Positions 1 to 6,771 of a DNA stretch of 64,000 nucleotides are shown here, piece by piece; the stretch's first letter is position 1, and each line of letters begins with the position of its first letter. A model generated the notes under the pieces. It searched no databases and had not been told where the DNA came from. It saw only the letters and a list, made by a program, of their open reading frames with translations. Location: positions 558,001 to 622,000 of the forward strand of contig NZ_MDEN01000069.1 in NCBI RefSeq assembly GCF_001705435.1, written 5' to 3'. Source of the DNA: Pseudomonas graminis. Its GTDB lineage: Bacteria > Pseudomonadota > Gammaproteobacteria > Pseudomonadales > Pseudomonadaceae. Made by a program: the position numbers and the translations under genes.

Positions 1-160
1 CGTTCTGTGCCAGCCCTTTAATGGCAAACACCCCGCTGGCAGGCGGCAGGCTGTCGCGGTCTTCACCCCCCAGCTGGCAACCGGCCAGGCTCAGGAGTCC
101 GATCATGGCAGCGGCCGCGCTCATGCGCGTTTTCAGAGTTGAAAGGGCTGGCGAGGCCAT
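1..160 (-). CDS. quiP: Acyl-homoserine lactone acylase QuiP-like lipoprotein, 5' end only
   Basis: The first 53 codons of a minus-strand gene that runs off the left edge of the window. The start ATG at 160 is preceded by a GGAG-type ribosome site. The protein begins [12 protein letters not shown], then a hydrophobic stretch ending in the lipobox LAGC (Cys28), and continues [11 protein letters not shown]. This start, and the KGLAQN stretch just after the lipid anchor, match my memory of QuiP, a penicillin-acylase (Ntn-hydrolase) family enzyme that cleaves the acyl chain from long-chain N-acyl-homoserine lactones in the periplasm. In P. aeruginosa quiP also lies next to a glutathione S-transferase gene, as here. 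The catalytic part is outside the window, so the name rests on the N-terminus and synteny. Confidence 0.6.
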   Translation of the reverse strand, partial: MASPALSTLKTRMSAAAAMIGLLSLAGCQLGGEDRDSLPPASGVFAIKGLAQN

Positions 161-288
161 GATGAAGCTCCTGCGGGGGTGTGCGTAGAAAAGGCGCTAC
201 GTTAGAGAGCAGGCGAGCGCCACGCAAGCCGGGGGAGGGAGTTTATTTTCGCGATTTTCGCTCCACGGTGAAGGCGGCGTCTGTCCGT

Positions 289-933
289 TTATGGCTTCGG
301 CGGATTGATCTTGTCGGCCAGCGCATAGGCCCGCTTCACTGCATCGCGATTGGCGACCGTCTCGAACCAACGCTTCAGGTGCGGGAAGTCATCCAGGTTC
401 TGCTCCTGAAACGTGTAGGGCACGATCCACGGATAGATCGCCATGTCCGCGATGCCGTAGTCCTCGCCCGCCACAAAGCTGCGATCGGCCAGACGCTCGT
501 TCAACACGCCATACAAGCGCGCGGTTTCGTCGACGTAACGCTTGATCGCTTAGGGAATCTTCTCTTTGGCAAACCGGTTGAAATGGTGATTCTGACCGGC
601 CATCGGGCCCAGGCCACCCATTTGCCAGAACAGCCACTGCAGGGTTTCCTCGCGGCCGCGCAGGTCCGTTGCAATGAACCGGCCGGTCTTCTCGGCCAGG
701 TACAGCAGGATCGCGCCGGACTCGAACAGGCTCAGCGGTTCGCCGCCGTCAGCAGGTTCGTGGTCGACGATGGCCGGGATCTTGTTGTTGGGGGAAATCT
801 TCAGAAAATCGGCTTCGAACTGCTCGTTCGCGCCGATGTTGACCGGGAAAATTTTGTACGGCAGGCCCGCTTCTTCGAGGAAAATCGAGACTTTGTGGCC
901 GTTGGGGGTGGTCCAGTAGTGCAGATCGATCAT
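289..933 (-). pseudogene. Glutathione S-transferase, disrupted by an in-frame stop codon
   Basis: Codons from 933 encode a GST N-terminal thioredoxin-like domain (DLHYWTTPNGHKVSIFLEEA, then PNNKIPAIVDHEP and LFESGAILLYLAEKTGRF). The frame reaches a TAA at 550-552, just after AKEKIP. Without changing frame it continues as AIKRYVDET and the C-terminal helical domain (YGVLNERLADRSFVAGEDYGIADMAIYPW) to a normal stop at 289. Read through the stop, the product would be 214 residues, normal for YfcG/YghU-type GSTs, which I expect to have Tyr at the stop position (TAT or TAC to TAA is one base). No frameshift is visible. It is either a recent nonsense mutation or a base-call error. A Met at 516 could in principle start a 75-residue C-terminal fragment, but I see no convincing ribosome site there. 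It was probably a glutathione-dependent disulfide-bond oxidoreductase. Confidence 0.85.
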
Positions 934-1010
934 TGCGCGCTCCAGGTGAAGTCATCACGACTGCCATTAAGGCTTGAGCTCTTTTACCCCTTCGGGCGTC
1001 GATCACACAA

Positions 1011-1038
1011 ATAAAAACGGCCTGAAGATTCAGGCCGT
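1011..1038 (-). terminator. Rho-independent terminator of the LEA2/SEC-C pair
   Basis: A perfect 10-bp inverted repeat (ACGGCCTGAA at 1017-1026, TTCAGGCCGT at 1029-1038) is followed on the minus strand by TTTTTAT. It lies 18 bp beyond the stop of the SEC-C gene, as expected for the end of that transcript. Confidence 0.8.
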
Positions 1039-1055
1039 GGAAGCATCCGAGAGCG

Positions 1056-1262
1056 TTAGGCGCCGTGGCACTTCTTGAATTTTTTCTCGCTGCCGCAAGG
1101 GCAAGGGTCGTTGCGGCCGACGTCCTTGAGCGTGTTGCGGACCGGCTCTTGAGGCGCGTGGCCGCAATGCGGGCCGTGCACGTGGCCGTGGTCATGGTGG
1201 TGATCGTGATGGTCGTGATCGTGGTCACAATCGGGACCGTGCACGTGGGCTTGCTGGTTCAT
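1056..1262 (-). CDS. Small His-rich SEC-C motif metal-binding protein
   Basis: A 68-residue protein with two parts. Residues about 5-37 are extremely rich in His and Asp (runs such as [14 protein letters not shown]) plus Cys-containing HGPxCxH pairs. Residues about 47-68 form a SEC-C zinc motif ([17 protein letters not shown]), the motif also found at the SecA C-terminus. The His tract suggests it binds Zn or Ni, possibly as a store or chaperone; this is inference. It starts 4 bp after the stop of the upstream LEA2-type lipoprotein gene, so the two are probably co-transcribed, and a terminator follows. The last residues closely resemble the C-terminal SEC-C motif of YchJ encoded 1.2 kb away. 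Confidence 0.85.
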   Translation of the reverse strand: MNQQAHVHGPDCDHDHDHHDHHHDHGHVHGPHCGHAPQEPVRNTLKDVGRNDPCPCGSEKKFKKCHGA

Positions 1263-1266
1263 GGGG

Positions 1267-1752
1267 TTACTCCGGAATCAAATCGCCGGGGATTATGTCG
1301 CCATTGCGCCCGATGCGCACGCTGTGTCCGAATAAAAATCCGGTCTTGAGCTTGCCTTCCAACCGGTAATGCACCGGCTGATTGGCTTTGCCGAGCACCT
1401 TGGAGATGTCCTTGAGGTGTTCCCACAGATTGGTGCGGATCGGCACGGAAAAGTTTTTGTGGCTGTTGGCTTTGACGATGAACCAGTCGCTGTAGACGCC
1501 TTCGCTGAGCAACATGTCGTTGAGCAGGATTTTGTAGCGCAGACCGCGGACCAACAGGCTGGAGTCATTGGGGTTGTCGACCCGAAAGCGCAGCTTGAAG
1601 TCCTGACGCAGCAACTTGGCCTTGACCACTTCCACCTTCAGCAGCTTGACGTCGGGGTCTTCGAAGCCGCCGGTTATCCAGGTCGAGCAGCCCGACAGCG
1701 CCAGGAGCGCGAAGAGGCCTGCGATTCTGAGGACGTGTGCTGCAAACATCAT
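1267..1752 (-). CDS. LEA type 2 (WHy-domain) family lipoprotein
   Basis: 161 residues with a lipoprotein signal peptide ending LALSGC (Cys22). The mature part has the water-stress/late-embryogenesis-abundant type 2 pattern: repeated beta strands around [22 protein letters not shown], then [23 protein letters not shown], with the NPN motif typical of the WHy domain. Bacterial members are usually anchored in the outer membrane or periplasm and their function is unclear; stress protection is often suggested. A second ATG one codon in (1749) is an alternative start. It is the first gene of a two-gene transcript with the SEC-C gene (4-bp gap). Confidence 0.8.
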   Translation of the reverse strand: MMFAAHVLRIAGLFALLALSGCSTWITGGFEDPDVKLLKVEVVKAKLLRQDFKLRFRVDNPNDSSLLVRGLRYKILLNDMLLSEGVYSDWFIVKANSHKNFSVPIRTNLWEHLKDISKVLGKANQPVHYRLEGKLKTGFLFGHSVRIGRNGDIIPGDLIPE

Positions 1753-1854
1753 GGGTCGCTCCCTTTTATGCCCGGTCTGACCGCCACTTCACGTGACTCG
1801 CCGTTCTCTACAGCCTGCGCCATACTCGCGCCATGTGTCGAAGGAGTATTGACC

Positions 1855-2442
1855 ATGCAGCACTACGAAATCGTATTTTCCGGCCAACTGGTGCCCGGCG
1901 CGCAGCCGGATCTGGTCAAGGCCAACCTGGCAAAGCTGTTCCAGGCGGACGCTCAGCGCATCGCGTTGCTGTTCTCCGGCCGTCGGCTGGTGCTGAAAAA
2001 CAACCTCGATGAGGCCGCCGCCGAAAAGTACCGCTCGACCCTCGAACGCGCCGGGGCCATGGCCCAGGTTGTGTCGATGGTGCCGGTCGTTGAGGCGCCG
2101 GGTCTGGTCGAGGTGGAAGAAGTTGAACTGGCGCCGCCGCCGGACGAGCCGACCTGGACGCGCAAGGCGTCAAGCCTGACGCCGCCCAACGACGCCACCC
2201 CGCCGCGCAAAGCCAGCGTCAAGCCGCGCGATGTGTACATGGCTGCATTTGTGGACGTCGAGGCGCCGGACTTCACGCTCTCCGAACCGGGCCAGGACGT
2301 GCAGGATCCGAAGATGCCGGCGCGTGCGCCGCAGCTTGACCTGTCCGGCTTGAGCCTGGCACCGGCCGGCGCTGATCTGGGTCAGGACAAGCCGGTTGAG
2401 CACGCGCTGGTGCCGGACGTTTCCCACATCAGGCTGGCCTGA
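1855..2442 (+). CDS. Conserved hypothetical protein
   Basis: 195 residues; the ATG at 1855 is chosen because AAGGAG lies 9 bp upstream, although the frame is open much further upstream. Residues 1-70 form a compact domain (YEIVFSGQLVPGAQPDLVK, then LFQADAQRIALLFSGRRLVLK and KYRSTLERAGAMAQV). I recall this small alpha/beta module at the N-terminus of several Pseudomonas proteins, sometimes before membrane domains. The rest is Pro- and Ala-rich and looks disordered, with the repeated pattern APxLDLSGLSLAPAGADLG near the end. No signal peptide or membrane segment is visible. It is a single gene flanked by divergent and convergent neighbours. Function unknown. Confidence 0.7.
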   Translation: MQHYEIVFSGQLVPGAQPDLVKANLAKLFQADAQRIALLFSGRRLVLKNNLDEAAAEKYRSTLERAGAMAQVVSMVPVVEAPGLVEVEEVELAPPPDEPTWTRKASSLTPPNDATPPRKASVKPRDVYMAAFVDVEAPDFTLSEPGQDVQDPKMPARAPQLDLSGLSLAPAGADLGQDKPVEHALVPDVSHIRLA

Positions 2443-2483
2443 GGACTGCGTGTCTCTGAGTGGTGACTGGCGTCGCTGAAAGG

Positions 2484-2957
2484 TCAGGTGAGATAAGCCG
2501 AACAGCACTTCTTGAATTTCTGCTGACTGCCGCAAGGGCAGGCGTCGTTACGACCGGCTTTGATCGACACTGTCGGGTCGATGAAATACCAGCGTCTGTC
2601 ATGCTGCACGAACGCCGAGCGCTCGCGGTGACAATGCTCGCCGTCGGCATCGTGCCAGCGGGCGGTGAAGGTCACGAATGCATGTTCAGGCTGACCGCCG
2701 ATCAACTCCGCACCCTCGACTTCCAGACCCAGCCAGGTGCTCCGGGCGCTCCACTGGCTGATCGCGTCACGGTCCAGCCCGGCCTGTTGCGCCGGCAATG
2801 TGGTGTCCAGCAAATAATCCACCAACCCCAGCACATAAGCGCTGTAGCGCGAACGCATCAGCGCTTCGGCGCACGGCGCGGGCTGACCGGCGTGATAGCG
2901 ACCGCAGCAACCGTCGAGAAGATTGCCGCTGCCGCAAGGGCATATTGCGCTGCTCAT
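2484..2957 (-). CDS. ychJ: YchJ family protein with two SEC-C motifs
   Basis: 157 residues, close to E. coli YchJ (UPF0225). An N-terminal SEC-C-type Cys cluster ([17 protein letters not shown], residues 6-22) is followed by the family motif [17 protein letters not shown], an NTF2-like central domain ([18 protein letters not shown], then [11 protein letters not shown] and [16 protein letters not shown]), and a C-terminal SEC-C motif ([16 protein letters not shown]). Such proteins probably bind zinc; the function is unknown. The gene ends 10 bp before the start of the next minus-strand gene's stop-side neighbour at 2968, so it is probably translated from the same transcript as the DUF6231 gene upstream. 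Confidence 0.9.
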   Translation of the reverse strand: MSSAICPCGSGNLLDGCCGRYHAGQPAPCAEALMRSRYSAYVLGLVDYLLDTTLPAQQAGLDRDAISQWSARSTWLGLEVEGAELIGGQPEHAFVTFTARWHDADGEHCHRERSAFVQHDRRWYFIDPTVSIKAGRNDACPCGSQQKFKKCCSAYLT

Positions 2958-2967
2958 GATGCGTTTC

Positions 2968-3465
2968 TCACCACCAGTACTTGCCGTAATTCTCCGGATT
3001 GGCCCAGAACTTCGCGTTCAGCCAGTCCGGCACCTGTTTGTATTCGCGCAGATCGTAGGTGAACAGCGTCAGCACTTGTTCATCCCGGGAAAACCGTTCA
3101 CTGGCCTGCAGTGCCAGCGAGTAGAAATCCGTGGACTGCCAACCGCAGGCATCAAGATCCGCCAGCACGGCAATGCGGCTGGCATTGAGGTTGCGGATGC
3201 CGCCCAACAACTCCAGGCCCGTACGTTTGGGCATGTGTTCAAGGCAGTCCACCACCAGCGCCAGATCGAAGCGCTGTCCGGCCAGGTCGGCGGGTAAGAG
3301 ACCTGGCCCCGCGTGGGCCAGCTCGGTCTGCGGATGCGCTTCTTGAAAGGCCTGCAACGCCGGAAAAGTCTCGGCGCCAACCAGCAGCAAACGATTCGGC
3401 GCATAGAGGTCGAGCAGGGCGGCCAAGGCCTGTTGCGGCGTGCGGCTGGAGAAGCGGTCGGTCAT
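2968..3465 (-). CDS. DUF6231 family protein
   Basis: 165 residues. The layout recalls a degenerate Rossmann/methyltransferase fold: [21 protein letters not shown] near the N-terminus, then [30 protein letters not shown], which resembles the acidic strand-4 region of class I methyltransferases, then a C-terminal Trp- and Tyr-rich tail ([14 protein letters not shown]). The usual GxGxG SAM loop is absent, so enzymatic activity is doubtful. I recognise it as the protein encoded next to ychJ in pseudomonads. It is the first gene of a two-gene unit with ychJ. Confidence 0.7.
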   Translation of the reverse strand: MTDRFSSRTPQQALAALLDLYAPNRLLLVGAETFPALQAFQEAHPQTELAHAGPGLLPADLAGQRFDLALVVDCLEHMPKRTGLELLGGIRNLNASRIAVLADLDACGWQSTDFYSLALQASERFSRDEQVLTLFTYDLREYKQVPDWLNAKFWANPENYGKYWW

Positions 3466-3709
3466 TGGAGATCCTCGTTCAGGCGGGCAAGGTTAGCGTG
3501 CTGAACTTCAATGGCCTAGTGCTTGCAGGCTTTCATTTCGCATTACAACGACGCGTACGGAGTGAAGGCGGAAGGCTGTTCTCCACAGAAGAGCCCGAGT
3601 TGTGCGGTGAAATCCGGTAAAACCCCCGTCATCCGGGTGGCGAACGGCCCCACACGCGTCTTTACTGCATTTCAGTCGGTTTTAGCCGATACCAAAGGAG
3701 AAGAAACGT

Positions 3710-4411
3710 ATGAGCATGATTCGGACAGCGTTACCTCTGATTCTGGTGACCAGTGTATTGACGGGATGCGCGGGGTTGCAAAAGACCGACTGGCCTCTGT
3801 GTGCGGCCGGGGGCGCGCTGAGTGGCGCTGCGATCGGCGCCTTCCAGAGCGCGTCGGTGGCGGCAGGCTTCGGTGCTGCAGTGGGAGTCATGGCAGGCGC
3901 ATATTGCTGGACCCACGGGGACGGCGATGATGACGGCGACGGCGTCCTCAACAGCATGGACAAATGCCCGAACACACCGAAAGGCACCCCGGTCGATGCC
4001 ACCGGTTGCCCGATCGTGACACCGGCCCCTGAACCGATGGCCGCGCCGGTGGTGCTGCCGAAAGAAGAAATCATCACCATCCGTGACGTGCACTTCGAGT
4101 TCAACAAAGCCACCCTGACACCGGGTGACAAACAGCAACTGGACATGGTTGCGACCAAACTCAAAACCGAAGCGCCGAACGTGCAACTCCACGTCAGCGG
4201 CCACACCGACAGCGTGGGCAGCGACGCCTACAACCAGAAACTGTCGCAAAAACGCGCGCAATCGGTGACCGACTACCTCGTCAGTGCCGGCATCCCGCGT
4301 GCCTCGTTCGTGTCCGTCGAAGGTGACGGCGAAGCCCGCCCAGTGGCCGACAACAAAACCGCCGACGGCCGAGCGCTCAACCGCCGCGTCGAGATCAAAA
4401 TCAACCGTTGA
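3710..4411 (+). CDS. OmpA family outer-membrane lipoprotein
   Basis: 233 residues; ATG with a strong AAAGGAG site upstream. A lipoprotein signal ends VLTGC (Cys20). Residues about 30-65 are a Gly/Ala-rich glycine-zipper-like hydrophobic segment, followed by an acidic calcium-type repeat (DGDDDGDGVLNSMDKCPNTP) like the thrombospondin type 3 repeats of OprF. The C-terminal half is an OmpA peptidoglycan-binding domain (IRDVHFEFNKATLTPG, VSGHTDSVGSDAYN, LSQKRAQSVTDYL, ALNRRVEIKI). It probably tethers the outer membrane to the cell wall. It is a single-gene unit ending in a strong terminator at 4433-4463. Confidence 0.9.
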   Translation: MSMIRTALPLILVTSVLTGCAGLQKTDWPLCAAGGALSGAAIGAFQSASVAAGFGAAVGVMAGAYCWTHGDGDDDGDGVLNSMDKCPNTPKGTPVDATGCPIVTPAPEPMAAPVVLPKEEIITIRDVHFEFNKATLTPGDKQQLDMVATKLKTEAPNVQLHVSGHTDSVGSDAYNQKLSQKRAQSVTDYLVSAGIPRASFVSVEGDGEARPVADNKTADGRALNRRVEIKINR

Positions 4412-4432
4412 GACAAGGTTGACGCCATAAAG

Positions 4433-4463
4433 AAAGCCCCGGTCTGCAAGCCGGGGCTTTTCT
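4433..4463 (+). terminator. Rho-independent terminator of the OmpA gene
   Basis: Stem AAAGCCCCGG (4433-4442) pairs with CCGGGGCTTT (4451-4460) across an 8-base loop, followed by TTCT. It lies 22 bp after the OmpA stop. Confidence 0.85.
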
Positions 4464-4514
4464 ATTGGCGGGATTTGAATTCATGTTCAAAAAAATCAGC
4501 GCTCAAACCGGCCC

Positions 4515-4604
4515 CTTCCCGGCTAAAGCCGGTCCTACATGGGACGACATCGGTCCCACGGACTGCACGCGCTGCTTTTCGTAGGACCGGCTTCAGCCGG
4601 GAAG
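4515..4604. repeat. REP pair (REPIN), locus 1
   Basis: Two inverted 24-bp REP copies at 4515-4538 (forward, core GGCTAAAGCC) and 4581-4604 (reverse, core GGCTTCAGCC), separated by 42 bp. The arms could fold into one long hairpin. It lies directly upstream of long-repeat copy 1. Open frames across it are not coding. Confidence 0.85.
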
Positions 4605-4666
4605 CCTTTGCCTTTGCCGTTGCCGTTGCTTTGATCTTCATACACAAAAAGCCCAAACACCGCCAA

Positions 4667-4901
4667 ACGCGACTTGGGTGCAGGCTGAACGCAGACGACG
4701 CGGAGTGGGCCGAGCGGCATGGATGCCGCGAGAGCGCCGTCAGGACATGGATGTCCGTTCGGCGCGGGCCCACGGAGCGAGACCGGAGTGAGGGTACTCC
4801 GACGAAGGAGGAGCCCAACCAGGAGCACAAGCCCTTGGTTACTTGGGGTGCTTTTCCAAGTAACTCGCCGAAGGCGAAACGATCTGCCGTTAGGCAGAGC
4901 T
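4667..4901 (+). repeat. Long structured intergenic repeat, copy 1
   Basis: About 235 bp, also found at 19711-19942 and, inverted, at 36765-37011. Shared landmarks are TGGTGCAGGCTGAACG-like sequence at the left end, GAGAGCGCCGTCAGGACA, GTCCGTTCGGCGCGGGCC, GGACCGGAGTG-like sequence, and CCAAGTAACTCGCCGAAGGC near the right end. Nested inverted repeats include GTGGGCC (4705-4711) with GGCCCAC (4767-4773), GCGGCAT/ATGCCGC (4714-4729), GCGCCG/CGGCGC (4734-4765) enclosing GGACAT/ATGTCC, and a terminal CTGCC/GGCAG hairpin followed by TTTTT. Small open frames here encode only repeat-derived peptides and are not treated as genes. Nothing else is seen in the gap up to 5014. Confidence 0.85.
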
Positions 4902-5014
4902 TTTTCTTGGCCGCAGCCAACTTTTGAAACCTGCCTCTGGCATAGTCCCGCGCCTCCCCGTACTGTGCGCAAACCGTTTTCACCGCACAAAACCAAAAAC
5001 AGCAGAGGCACCAC

Positions 5015-5290
5015 ATGAGTGTGATTTGGGGAACAGGGAAAGTACTGACAACAGCATTCTGGCTACTGATAATCACCAGCCTGACCATCGCCATGCCACA
5101 CCCCTTCGACCTGTTGTTCAAACTGGCCGGCGGCCTCTTGCTGCTCGTCCACCTCATCGAACTGATCAGCTACAACGCCAGCCTGCGCGGCCGCCCCCAT
5201 CCCTGGCGCGATCGCCTCAAGATTCTGCTCTTCGGCCTATTCCACCTGAACACATTCAAACGCCCACTGGCGGAGGTACACCATGCGTAA
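5015..5290 (+). CDS. DUF1145 family small membrane protein (YhhL-like)
   Basis: 91 residues with two clear membrane helices (about 8-28, TAFWLLIITSLTIAMP, and 33-50, LLFKLAGGLLLLVHLIEL), then a basic cytoplasmic tail (GRPHPWRDRLKILLFGLFHL) with a third hydrophobic stretch. The pattern of a GKxLT start, a PFDLL turn and an LIEL helix end fits the DUF1145/YhhL family, of unknown function. The next gene starts 8 bp inside the end of this one, so their translation is probably coupled. Confidence 0.8.
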   Translation: MSVIWGTGKVLTTAFWLLIITSLTIAMPHPFDLLFKLAGGLLLLVHLIELISYNASLRGRPHPWRDRLKILLFGLFHLNTFKRPLAEVHHA

Positions 5291-6056
5291 CGCGATGCTG
5301 ATGACGGCAGGCCTGCTGTCCGCCCTGAGCAGCCCCTGGATCATGGCCCAGACCATCTCCGTCGAAACCCACTCGCTCATTCGCCTGCCCTCCAAAACCA
5401 GCGTATTGCAACTGGATCGACTGGAAGTCGCCGACTACGGCACCCTGCTGATCCCGGCCGGCCTCACCGAAGTCAAAGTCGGCCAACTTGTCATGGGCCA
5501 CGAATCACGCATCGCCATCGTCCCGAGCGCCGAGCCGTTCAGCCTGCAAGTCAAACAGGGCGACCTCGGCGGCGGCGCGGAAATCACCGCGCGGGGCGCT
5601 CCGGGCACCTTCGAAAAACCGCCGACCCCAGGCCGCAACCTCAACCTGCGGATCGAACAACTCAACGCCGACCAACTCTACATCGACGCCCGCGGCGGCG
5701 CAGGCTCGCCCGGTTACATCGGCCTCGATGGCGGCAACGGCATCGATCCGGGCTGCACGTGGGGTTCCGCCAGTCGCGGGATCGACGGCGACAATGGCGG
5801 CAACGGCCGTGACGGCGCGCCGGGTGCGCTCGTTCGTCTAGAGCTGCCAGCGACCTTCGGCAATGAGCGCATCAAGGTCAACGTACAAGGCGGTGCCGGT
5901 GGCATCGGCGGCGACGGCGGTCGCGGCGGCAAAGGCGGCGCGTCCAAAGGCTGCGTGGTCTATCGCGCTGACGGCGCCAAGTCCGGCAAGAACGGCGACA
6001 AGGGTCAGTCCGGTGCAGCAGGGCCGGCGGGCGCTATCGTGGTTCGCAACTTATAA
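5283..6056 (+). CDS. Secreted collagen-like Gly-rich protein
   Basis: 257 residues. A signal peptide (about 1-22, ending WIMAQ) leads to a beta-rich N-terminal domain (residues about 25-115; ETHSLIRLPSKTSVLQLDRLEV, then GTLLIPAGLTEVKVGQLVMG), followed by Gly-rich tracts with partial Gly-X-Y periodicity (GAGSPGYIGLDGGNGIDPG, GIDGDNGGNGRDGAPG, GGAGGIGGDGGRGGKGG, GDKGQSGAAGPAGA). Two Cys (in GCTW and KGCVV) may form a disulfide. The start overlaps the DUF1145 gene by 8 bp. Such proteins are usually exported and surface-associated, but I cannot assign a specific role. GC-rich Gly codons make false antisense frames here. Confidence 0.7.
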   Translation: MRNAMLMTAGLLSALSSPWIMAQTISVETHSLIRLPSKTSVLQLDRLEVADYGTLLIPAGLTEVKVGQLVMGHESRIAIVPSAEPFSLQVKQGDLGGGAEITARGAPGTFEKPPTPGRNLNLRIEQLNADQLYIDARGGAGSPGYIGLDGGNGIDPGCTWGSASRGIDGDNGGNGRDGAPGALVRLELPATFGNERIKVNVQGGAGGIGGDGGRGGKGGASKGCVVYRADGAKSGKNGDKGQSGAAGPAGAIVVRNL

Positions 6057-6177
6057 GCGCGATTTTCCGCCCTCCATACGGTTCATATGGGAGTGAGCTT
6101 GCTCACGAAGACGGTCTCTAAACCGCCCGATATCAAGCGGTTGAAGCGCCTTTTCGCGAGCAGCTCTTCCCCACCTC

Positions 6178-6642
6178 TCAGAACGTTGGCCTGATGGCAG
6201 CGATCGCCACAACGGCCGCCCCTATCATCAGATTGATCCCCACCAGACGTCGAATTCCCCCCATCGCAGCGGCGCCATCCGCCCATTGTTCGGCGAGCAC
6301 AGCCTTGCGCAACTGCGGCAGGTTCAGCGTCGAAACGCGCAGAAACAACGCCACCATCACCACATACAGGCCCATCATCACCTGCACATAGCGGGGCGCA
6401 GTCTGAAAGCCGCTGAAATTCATATTGATCATGCCAATGCCGGTCACCGGCAGCATGATCACCGCGCACCATACCCACACGAAGAAACGTGGCAACACCT
6501 GCAGCCACAGCTTTAGCCGGGCCGGGCCTTCAAGGGCGGCGATGACCGCCGGTCGAAGAATCATCCAGGCGAAAAACATTCCTCCTACCCACACAATCGC
6601 CGCCAGCACATGCAAGGCGTAGACAAAGGCTACAGGTGACAT
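6178..6642 (-). CDS. CopD family integral membrane protein
   Basis: 154 residues with four predicted membrane helices: about 5-25 (FVYALHVLAAIVWVGGMFF), 50-72, 82-103 (VQVMMGLYVVMVALFLRV) and 130-150. The N-terminal HVLAAIVWVGGMFF stretch is typical of the CopD/YeaQ-like family, whose conserved His and Trp residues are linked to copper or heme-related membrane functions. It is transcribed divergently from dinG, and the LexA-box candidate lies between the two starts. In P. aeruginosa a membrane-protein gene next to the dinG homologue is also present; shared SOS control here is inference. Confidence 0.75.
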   Translation of the reverse strand: MSPVAFVYALHVLAAIVWVGGMFFAWMILRPAVIAALEGPARLKLWLQVLPRFFVWVWCAVIMLPVTGIGMINMNFSGFQTAPRYVQVMMGLYVVMVALFLRVSTLNLPQLRKAVLAEQWADGAAAMGGIRRLVGINLMIGAAVVAIAAIRPTF

Positions 6643-6702
6643 CGAGAACTCCGATCTGCGCAGAAAGAATTAGCGCGGTATGATAGCCGCCCGCTGCGAC
6701 TA

Positions 6703-6718
6703 CTGAAGATATATCCAG
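6703..6718 (+). promoter_or_regulatory. Candidate LexA (SOS) box upstream of dinG
   Basis: CTG-AAGATATATC-CAG fits the CTG-N10-CAG LexA consensus with an AT-rich centre and matches CTGTATATATATACAG at 13 of 16 positions. It lies 53 bp upstream of the dinG ATG in the intergenic gap shared with the CopD gene. dinG is a classic LexA-controlled gene in E. coli, so the location fits. Confidence 0.7.
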
Positions 6719-6771
6719 CGGTTTTCGTGTTTTCATTCAGCACCCGTGACGCCGAGCCAACGACCCAGCCC

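Noticed and set aside
4475-4927. Open frames across the long repeat (also at 19531-19902, 19693-19935 and 36605-36958)
   Set aside because: They translate the dispersed repeat itself, giving the same peptide (GPAPNGHPCPDG-type) at all three loci and on either strand; the conserved feature is hairpin structure, not a protein.
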